Assembly (NCBI RefSeq): GCF_021347895.1
Contig: NC_067124.1
Coordinates: 15,676,521-15,740,520 of the forward strand
Direction of reading: 5' to 3'
From: Acanthochromis polyacanthus
Taxonomy: Eukaryota; Chordata; Actinopteri; Pomacentridae
DNA length: 64,000 nt
The notes under the pieces were generated by a model. It was not told where the DNA came from. It saw only the letters and a program-made list of their open reading frames with translations, and did no database searches. Of this stretch, positions 54,621-64,000 are shown piece by piece. Made by a program: the position numbers and the translations under genes. Every line of letters starts with the position of its first letter. Position 1 is the stretch's first letter.

Positions 54621-57238
54621 GCAACTACATATTTTCTTCAGTTATTTCACCCTCTGTTTGTTTCTGCGCAGTATGTTTATGTATTTTCCCACAGTAATGT
54701 CTGTTTTTAGTCTCCCTTGTGCAGTCTTGACATAGTCCAATAAAAATCAAATGCGCCACACAATTTAACTGGAATAACAATCAGTGACCACTAATTATCT
54801 TCGTCTTTTCGCTTCCTTCGCCGCTGCCTCCTCCTTAACTCCTAAACTACCCCCGTGTAGCTGGTGGGACACGGTGGACGCAGGGAGACGCCATTGACAA
54901 TGATGGATTTGACAAGAGGAAAGTGTTAATGATATTCCCCCTTTGATGGCTGGGGCTACTTCACACACATTTGCATTTCCATTCATCATCCCGGCATTTA
55001 TCATTATGGGGTGGCTGCCAAATCTAATTACAGTCTTGGGCTAACGGGGGTGACGCGCCTGATATGAGGGCCCCCAGCCCCTTACTCATCTCTGTTTCAC
55101 CGTGTTTGTCACTTCCTCTCATTTGCTCGTGTTCACTTCAGCTTTCTCATCTCACTTTCCATCTTTTTATTTTACCTTGTTATTTGTTATTTTCTTCTCA
55201 GTCTGTATCTGTTTGCTTTCACATTCTGCGCTCTCCTCTCCGTGTCTAAATCGGGAGGGAAACGCAGGAAAGTATCCAGGCAGGAAGTGCAGCCGTGTAG
55301 CACCAAACCCAATTAACTTCACTCTAAATGAAGTCATTTGAGGCCTCTTCATTAGAATTACTCCAAGAAGAGAGGGAGGGAAATAAATAAATAAGGGCTG
55401 GGATTCAGTTTCATAACAGTGTTCCCACTTGCCTGCCTCTCTCTCTCTCCTTCTTCTTCTTTCTTTTCTCCCATCTCTTCCTCTCCTGTGGGGTGATTTA
55501 AGCAGTGATCCAAGGAGATCACATTAGCAGGTTGGTGATTATCCCCTCATAAGTTTATCAACACTAATTATTCATGACCAATCGCTTGTTACAAAGAAAG
55601 TGTTGAATATTACACGATTATGATATATCTGGCTGTGAACTGTATGTTTTTTCTTCTACTTCTGATTGGCTGATTTCCATTCGCTACACAATATAATCTT
55701 CATTAAAAGTTCCAATCAACTCCTGTGTTTTTGTCTGCTCAAATGCCAGAAAGACTTTCTTTTCTCTCCCTGCCTTAAGCCCTCCTCTGATCAAGCTTCT
55801 CGTCAAAAGTTTGCAGCACACTGTTGATAGTTGTTTGTTCCGGGACAAAGCCCAGCACTGTAGTACCACAGGGGAGCTGCAGGGTCATGGTAGGACCTCC
55901 TCTGAACCTCCAAGACCATCTCTCTCGATTTATCATGTGCACAGCGTGATCTCGGCAAGCCTGAGAAGAGTCATCCTTCAATAGGCAAGAGATGTTTACA
56001 CACAGACGCGAGAGCACAACACAAAAGCAAACTGTTGTGCCAAACCGTTCCCCCTGCAGTAGCTCAGGGGAAACTGAGAGTCCTTCGAAAAACCTTCATC
56101 GGGTGTCTGAGCTCTTGGATGTGTTCCTGGGAGCTTCAATATGTTTTGGATGCGTTAACTTGTCTATTTGTTTTTGGCTTTTGAGGAAACAACGTGTAGC
56201 TTGTTGGCCATTTAACTGAAATTACTGCATATAGCCGCTACTTAAGAAGAATTAAGGAAGAAACCACTCACATAATAAATGAGGAAAGACAGGAGTGGAA
56301 AGGAAAATAATAGGGGATGACAGTTGAAAAGACGGAAAATGAATAGCAGTTAATAGACACAAGTGAGTCGATGCTTTCTTGGATCAGAAGTTGGTGGCAA
56401 AGAAACAATGATTTGGGATTAAAGCCGGTAAGAATGAATTCAACAACAAAGAAATGACAGATGGAAGAAGGATGATGGAAATAAAGAAAAGCCCAAGAGA
56501 GCCGCATTCTTCTTATGACTTATCAGTTTGTACAACAAAAGACTGAGTCACAGAGAGAAATGTTTTCAGAAGTGAAAGTTGTAACTTCGCCGAGACTACT
56601 TGTGCACTTATCAGAGTTTTAAGATACACAAGTCAATGATCTGAAAGATATGCGGCATTTAATCAGAATTTTCTGCAGATAAAGAAATGAATGGTGGGTT
56701 TGGGTGGTGCGGGTGGAGCAGGAGACCTTTGGCGAGCCGACCCATGCTGGACAAATTACTAAAAGACCTAGTGAGGAAGATAATGACAGCATGAATCGAG
56801 GCAAAGCCCGGCTTGGAGGAAATGAAAGGTGCCCTGCACAGAGATAACCATCGTGTCGACTTACACAGCAAATTACTGGGCTGGCTGTTATAACGGGCAT
56901 TAGACGCTCCGCCGTTAGATGTAACATGGTTGGGGGGAGGAAGGGAACAAAAGTCAAGTTCTGAAAAACAACTTCAACTAAGTTGTTTCCTTTTGCTGTT
57001 TGGCCGTCATGGCAGACAGGCCTGTGTGATAAAGAGCTGGTAACCTGAACAGCAGATAAAAAGATGTCAGACAAGAGTGCACTCTCTCTCACACACACAC
57101 ACACACACACGCAAACACACACACACACATACAGCTGCCATATGCTTCAGGACCCTTCAAGATGAGAGGGGCCTCTGAATTATTGATCAGTGATTAACAA
57201 ATGCAATAGAAATGTTAGCCTTGATGTTGGCTGGCTGA

Positions 57239-57241
<3 letters not shown>

Positions 57242-57274
<33 letters not shown>
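57242..57274. repeat. (GT)16 microsatellite
   Basis: The GT run ends in GCGCGCC. A separate interrupted CA repeat lies at 57091-57128. Confidence 0.95.
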
Positions 57275-57279
<5 letters not shown>

Positions 57280-58798
57280 CACCACTAACCGACTGTCTGG
57301 TCAGGCCTTCAGAAGTGCATATTTCTATGTTCACTTAAACATAAAAGCTCATTTATTCTGCATTTTCCGTTCCATCTACAAGCTCAAGTAAGCACTAATA
57401 CGCACTTAAACACTGTGTTTACAATTTACACGTTTATGAATGTGTGCATGTGCTTTTGTGCATGCGTGTGTCATTAGAGGTTACAAAGAGAGTCACCGCT
57501 GCATTTGAAGGGGGATCTAATTCATTATTAAGTCTGGGACAAAACAGGCAGTATGGGAGGCGGGTAACAGTAGGTGATTGCGGGCCTGTATTGATTACTA
57601 GCAACACCAGGAGCCAAGTGTAGTGTGACGGGCTGAACAAAACCAGCGGGACACACACTCACACACTCACACACACATGCAGCAACAAACAGGTCATGGC
57701 TGTAGAACGGCCATTGTCACTGCCTCCGAAGCATATTGTCCCGGCTGCTGTGATGTTCTTTCACAGAGGTGAGTCATTTGGCCGAGGAAGGTGGCAGGTT
57801 ACCTCCGTCAGGAAGTTGACAGCGAGCTAATGTGCTGCTGTGTTTTTGCTGGTGCTTAGTTAGCTGGTTGGAGCCTATTGTTGCTGATAGGTTGGTGGAG
57901 GAGAAGAAGACTCTGCATGTCCTGGCTTTGTGACAATTTAACTGAAGAAAATGTTCCATGAATAAAAAAAAACAAACAAAAAAAACAACGGACAAAGCGG
58001 TGTGTAGAACGAATAGTGATGAATCTCTAAAGCAGGTACTCTTAGTGCTGGGTGAGGCTAAATCCTATTCATAGGAAAGGGAAGGGATTTAACAATACAA
58101 TGGAGCCCAACTCAAGAAACACTTTTTTTTCAAGATCTTGAATACCAAAACATAAAAAGACATTTTGTGGCTACATGAATAAAACAAATCCAGCCTTGCA
58201 CATCAATTATCTTAGCAGCAAATCAGGTAAAACATTAAGAGACTGAGAGACTGAGACTGGTATCACAGTATTGGGGTTTTCTGAGTATATTTAAGAAGTT
58301 GTCATTTATTTAGTCAATTTACAGTGATAACTATGTCATCTTACCTTCAGGCAACATCAAATATTTATGAAAATGAGATTTTACAAAGAATTCGTCGGAA
58401 AGAAAGGGAAAGGGCTCCGTCTATAAGTAATAGATTTAAAAAAAAAAAAATACGAAGGAGTGGAAATACAACAAACAGAAAAACAGAACAAGAATCTGAT
58501 TCATCCCAAGATTTGTATGTTTTATTTTTTGCACAGCAGGTAAAGCTTTAGCTAAAACTATTACCCAATGAATCTATTAATTGGCTGACAGAGAAATAAT
58601 GTGCAATTGTGCCTGTTTAGATCATTTAAATCTCAAATTCCACTTGGTATAACTTTAAAAATATCAATTTTTGCTGTTAGTCTTAGAAAATATACGTCTA
58701 TCCTTTGGTATATTTTTTGGTTTTGAATTGATTGGAGTTGGGCCCTTGGGCATTACATTAGGGCTTTAATTTATGATTTTTTCCCCCCCTGACTTAAC

Positions 58799-58800
<2 letters not shown>

Positions 58801-58838
<38 letters not shown>
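58801..58838. repeat. (GAAA)n tetranucleotide repeat
   Basis: About nine GAAA units pass into GAAG units. The strand is purine-only and has no associated gene. Confidence 0.95.
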
Positions 58839-58839
58839 A

Positions 58840-61800
58840 GGAAGGAAAATATGCTTAAAGTAACATTTCTTTCCATGAAACTAAATGTCAACATCCAGAA
58901 TCTTTAACAATTATTCATTGTTGCAGTTGAGTAAAAAATCCTTCGTATTGCATTCCTCTCCAGTGATCACTTCTGGTCTGTCATTTAACTCAATCCAGAC
59001 CTTAAACTGGATTACAACCTTACACGTGCCTCAATATTTGATAGACGTGAAACGGCTATACTGTATTTGTGTCCCTTTTTGGAAGACATATTAGACATTA
59101 ACAAAATTTGATCAGTGCGTTTAGAGTCGAATTAAATTATATCTGTGAGTGGATAGGGTCTGACATATGTTTCAGTATCTCCCAGAGAGTGATGCATTAT
59201 TCTGTGGCCAGTATAAAAACATTATGAAATATAAATATCCATTAATCCTCACATTTCAGTCATCACACATGCCCGCCTCTCACTGGTAACACGGTGTGAT
59301 GTGTGTGTGTGTGTGTTTTGCACAGTTGCGTATGCCGTGTGCGTTGGGCTCGCTGTGCGTCTGTGTCTGGTTTCCTGGCCGTGAGAGAGCAGTTCACACT
59401 GTGAAAGAGTCATCTTTATTATAATCTGCCAGAAGTAGTGGCAGCTTGGGAGAGGAATTGCCACAGCTAGGTAATCGAAAGCCGCTAGGCTGGGATACGA
59501 CAAGGGGCACTTGTGAGACGTACCAGCACAAGCCATATGGCATACTGGCTTGGCAAAAACTGGCAACTCTCCGCTCTATATCCAAACAAATGTTGCAAAC
59601 CCACATGACAATTACGCATTGTTGTTTTGAGAGATAGACTGACAATGTGAGATTATCATGTTAGGGTTTCAGTGCAGGACAAAAAAAAAAGACACCACAG
59701 GAGAATTTTTCGTCATTCTAGTAACTGCCTGTTCTTTGTTCTCTGGTGCTTGTAATTCTGACAGAAATGATCTCAACCTGGAATGTCACAGCACGCACGG
59801 GATCCCCTATGTTATTTAAGGATGTAGTTTACAGCAGATAAACAGAAAAGAGGAAGAAATTTATATGAAACTTGATCACATTAGTTAAACTGACTCTCAT
59901 TTGACCCCAGCACATTAGCTGTAAACACCAGGGTAATACGAACCAAAATAAATATTAGCATAATGCTGGGGGCAACGGAGTGCTTTTCCCATAGAGTGAT
60001 TAAAATACAAGAACACAGCACAACACAATGTGGAGTCCCTTGGCATGGCGGCAGTTAGCGTAGAAAAGCTAATTTCATGATAAATTAAAGAACGATGTGC
60101 TTCCTCTCATGAGATATCACTCCCTGGTATTTATTTTATGAAAAGGAGTAAAATTAGCCTTATCGTATATTATCTTAAACATAATTAATAAAACATTAAT
60201 TTGCTGGTGAATTCTGTTATTATATTTCTTTCTTCCCTTTTTCTCCACTGTAGGTTCAACTCTCTTAAGGCCTGATTTGCATATACTCCACAAACACAAA
60301 AGAACGATAACTGAATGCATGAAGGTTAATTCAGCCTCAGTGTAAAGAGAGTCATACTGAAGTGTAACACTGGAATATACACGGAATGGCATACATTTTA
60401 TGCTAAAATTATTTAATGATAGCCATTACTTTTAAGCATAAAAAACATCATTACAAACTGATCTTTGTGTTATCTGCATTTAGGAAGAAAAGTGCTTTAA
60501 AAAAGTCCTTTTGTTGTGATATATAGTAGTTACATTATAGCCTGTTTTAGCAATTTTTCAGTGCATATATACATACTTCAACAAGCATCCAGACATCTTG
60601 TATTATTTAATTCCCTCTTCCTTTATGAATTATGGCTGCTCTGCATTCGGAGCTTAACTTACTCCCTCTACCTACCAGGGTAGAAATGCGGTGAATAAAA
60701 ATGGAGTCAATAGATCATGCGGGATACTTAACTGCAGACAGCCATGATTATGAGGTGCGGGAATGTGCCACAAACTTACTCCGGGCCAATATGTATTGCT
60801 TACGCTTATAATAAATGTTATCTTTCTGAGGAGAAAAAAGCTGTCAACTTGATGAAAGACACAGATGAGCATCTATATGGCTGACCAACCATGCATAGAT
60901 ATGCACAAATGCAGTTTTCAGTGAGGAAGCGACGGAGGGGGGAAAATGTGCCGCTATATCACCCCTTTCAATGAGCATGAGTAATTGTTTTGACTTGTTT
61001 GGGCCCTGATTCCCCTCGTTGTGCGATAGAAAGGAACAAAGCATGTGGGAAAATCTAATAAATTACCAATAAATGCAGCAAAGTTGCAATAAATACATAT
61101 TTTGTACAAATCCTCTGATGCACTCCAGGTTTGTTTTTATTTTTTATTGGCCTTAAAATGCATGGTCCAGCTCCCATGTGATCCTTGACGGAAAAAAAAA
61201 AGGTGTGGGAAGCAGCATCTGAAGCAATCACTGGTGAAGTTTGTCCTGATATTTAAAAGCTACTTCGTGTTCGGACCTCTCTCAGAAATTGTCACAGGTC
61301 ATATAGCATCCAACTCAATGTGCAACTTTATCCTCAATTATTAATGTGCAGGCATTCTACGTAAGATGGCCGACACTGTAACTGTGCCCAAGCAAGTCAT
61401 GCAATCCTGTTTTGTCCTTTAAATGTTATAATGACAGTGCTTAGAAAACAACAGGACATCCTCTGCCTCTCCCCGCTCCTTTATCTGGGCCTGGATCTTA
61501 GCTAGGGGTGTTAGAAGCTGTACTAGTTGTTCGTAATGAATATGTCTACTTTGCCTGACGTATCAAATGGCAGTGTTAACATGACGTAGAGAAAACACGA
61601 GATGGTCTGGAAACTAAAGCCTGTGTCGGAATATCACCGTTGTCCTTCTCTCTCCTCACCTGGCTTAAAGGATCATTCATGTAACCTCTCATGACTAATA
61701 GGAATTAGCCGTCCTCCACGTCTCAAACATCACAGTGGAAAAAAAGTGAAAGAGAGAAACGGAGGCTTCGTGCTGCTGGATTCAGTCATCCTGGATAAAC

Positions 61801-64000
61801 ACATTTTCAGAATGTTTTCAAGGCAAAAAAAGCAGATCATTTGTGTCAGAAAGGATTATTCAGGTTTAGTTTTACACACAAAAAACAAAGTCAAGCAGTG
61901 TACACAAGCTTATTTTGAGTAAAATCTAGCTGAAAACTTAGATTGGTGCCAGGAGGGTGTGTTGGCTGAAACTGCTGGAAGAAATGCCCCAGGACAGAAA
62001 GATTCACTGGGAAGCTTTTCCACGTTACATTAGAGCAGCCCTGCTTGACCTTTGAACCATTTACTCTCCTAAAACAAAGCTTAAAAACTCATCATGATTG
62101 TCAAATAGCATAACATTTATAAAAGTGTTGCAATATGAGCAGCAACCCTTTAGATGATGGATTCATCCAACTCCTTCTGCTCGGTGTGGTTTTTCTCTCT
62201 CCCTAAGCAACGATGACCCACCTCGTAGCTAATATGAAATACTGGCTGATGAGTAACCCAGAATTCAACTCAATGAAGCCAGTGAAACATAACCACAGGA
62301 ATGTGAAGCCAAGCGCTTAATTAAATTAACTCTGATCTTCGTTTACCTTGACCATTGCATGTTAATATTAAAGCATATATTATTAATTAACGTAGGTCAT
62401 ATGCATACTATAATATTATGCCGCAGGGCACGATGGGAGTCCCGCTATCTCTCCAGGCAGCCAAGTGTGAAGCAGGAAAGGTTTGTGTGGAGCCATTTGG
62501 GCCTTTAACAAAAGGTATTGTTTGGTGAACCTTTAGTGCAGCATAATTTAATACAATCAGTTCAGTTGGTTTTGATATTTACCGTACTGCAAAGTAAAAG
62601 CCCTACTTCACGAATAGAAATTCTACAAAATCTACCACTTTACAAGAATAACTGACCAACACTGTTTTGGAAAATACCATCTCGCCAACTGGCGTAATAT
62701 CCGAAAAATACAAAAAAAAGTTGCGCATGCTGGAGGAAGTTTAGTTTTATCCACAAATAACTGTTCTTCTGAGGGCTTGTTTGCCCCTGAATATGCTACC
62801 GGCGCTGTAACATGGGACTCCCTGTCCTGTTGTCTGGTACTCAGGCCCCAGGCCAGCCCTAGAGGAGCCCTTCTTCCAACATCAGGAGATAAATACATTG
62901 GTCCCTGTAGTATTATTTCTGCCTGAATACAGAATAAATACAAAAACCGTCTGTACACCAGGGATGAAAGTAACTTTTGCAGACAGTCAAAACTTAAAAA
63001 TGTAGCCCTCCTACAATGCAGCAAACATCAAACAATATCTAATAACAGCACATAATCACAATAAATTCAAAAAGATGCAATCAATTTGGATTTTTTTTTT
63101 TACAGTAAAATGCATTAAAAATGTCCATGCATGTATAATTTTACATTTAACACCAACAGCTGGACCACCAACGTTAATTTTTAAAAATATTTAACTGCTA
63201 AACAGCTCATTAGTAAAGACCTCTATGTGCTCCTTCAAACCTGTAAATATATGAGGTTGATGGCAAATGTGTAAAACTAAATACGAAAGTATGAGGTCAC
63301 TGCAAATCTTTGCTTTTTGTTTTTCCTGGCAAACAGTACACTTTTCATAGAATGTAATTTTGTTTGGTAGAAAGCCTCAGTAATGCCAAAACAATTTATA
63401 GAGAGTCGACTGCAGTAATTAACCAGAAAAACTTTCTTTCTGAAGCTTAATGATGCATTGATGGATCACCCGAGTACAATTTTATCCCAATCTCTTTATA
63501 ATTCTGTTTATTTCAGTCTAAAAGCAGCTACTCCAATCATTTCTTTACCCAGATAAACTCCGAGAAGAGGATAACACGTCCCGATGGAACCACTTTTCTT
63601 TGCTTCTCTCCTTAATTTGAACTGAAAGGAAGGATATGTGTTGTTTCTGTATCCGCACTCATCCGGCATCGCGAGTATTTGCATTTTGGTAACAACAAAG
63701 CCTGTCGATGTCAGATCACTCATATTGTTTGCCGATGTAATGAACATGCCTCTGAAGTTCTGAAATAAGAATCAAATTCCCATTCAGGGAGATTCTAATT
63801 TAACTCATGGAGAGCAATTGTATGCAGATTGTTAGCGTGCCCTCAAAGAGCATGTGTGTCAGCCACGTTACAGCTTCTGTTGTGCATCTTTTAATGTGAT
63901 ATTTGATCATAACCCATATGAAGCTTGTATTCATGCAGTGTTCAAGCTTGAATGTAATTTATCACTCTAAAAAGATGCTATGAAGGATTTGTGAGGCGTA
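58840..64000. other. Intergenic to window end, candidate elements at 60.6 and 62.3 kb
   Basis: The blocks 60590-61060 (TTTATGAATTATGGCTGC, GCCATGATTATGAGGTGC) and 62320-62530 (GCTTAATTAAATTAACTC, ATTAATTAACGTAGGTC, GGGCACGATGGGAGTCC) are repeat-free with multiple TAAT cores. Open minus-strand frames at 62632-63024 and 63508-63747 have no recognised domain. No gene is supported. Confidence 0.35.

Larger units (their letters stand above)
53316..58800. other. Intergenic with candidate elements near 55 kb
   Basis: The blocks 54790-55070 (CCACTAATTATCTTCG, CTTTGATGGCTGGGGC, CATTATGGGGTGGCTGCC) and 55500-55620 (GTGATCCAAGGAGATCAC, ACTAATTATTCATGACCAAT) look enhancer-like. The first of these motifs, GTGATC-CAAGGA-GATCAC, is an imperfect palindrome. 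A repeat lies at 54421-54620. No host gene was seen other than the orphan exon next to this interval. Confidence 0.35.

Noticed and set aside
58324..58551. Plus-strand frame with acceptor CCTTCAG and donor CAG|GTAAAG
   Set aside because: The splice sites look plausible, but the frame crosses an A12 run and is Lys/Arg-rich low complexity without a family match.
63508..63747. 79-codon minus-strand frame ending in AAFRLK
   Set aside because: It has reasonable composition but no domain, no splice or promoter evidence, and its length is expected by chance in this much sequence.

Overview
The window is genomic DNA from a vertebrate, most likely an acanthomorph (spiny-rayed) teleost. It has GT-AG introns, long CA/TG microsatellites, a compact three-exon homeobox gene and several repeat types familiar from teleost genomes: tRNA-headed SINEs, a Tc1/mariner relic and a THAP/SWIM DNA transposon. 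There is no sign of bacterial or viral gene organisation.

The only complete, confidently recognised host gene is an Iroquois homeobox gene on the + strand at about 18.0-23.4 kb, identified as irx2 (irx2a in teleost naming). Exon 1 (18036-18275) encodes the IRX2-type N-terminus. Exon 2 (19556-19961) encodes the TALE homeodomain and the acidic tail. Exon 3 (20622-21485) encodes the long C-terminal domain. A strong donor after exon 3 implies a short fourth coding exon that I could not find. A CpG-rich promoter region lies upstream (about 16.74-18.03 kb), and a probable 3' UTR ends near an AATAAA at 23366.

About 18 kb upstream and 40 kb downstream form a gene desert, as is usual for Irx clusters, whose long flanks are known to hold conserved enhancers. 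I mark high-complexity, homeodomain-motif-bearing islands in it as low-confidence candidate conserved elements. Microsatellites break up the desert at 4.5, 26.4, 30.5-30.8, 42.6 and 57.2 kb. Two mobile-element clusters lie in it. The first (39.4-41.9 kb) holds a 1.1-kb non-autonomous DNA transposon with both terminal inverted repeats and convergent 5' exons of a THAP gene and a SWIM-type gene. It is followed by an unresolved repeat-like island and a tRNA-headed SINE. The second (47.2-48.7 kb) holds a Tc1/mariner transposase relic, a retroposon-tail fragment, a GAGATCTC-rich repeat and another tRNA-headed SINE.

Two short minus-strand islands look like isolated coding exons. The better one (53183-53315) has an excellent splice acceptor and a 43-residue open tail ending in a stop. 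The other (11961-12118) has a weak RGS-like helix pattern. Neither could be assigned to a gene. The unusual items are the transposon with an 18-bp perfect hairpin inside its THAP exon, the orphan exon at 53.2 kb, and the missing irx2 terminal exon.
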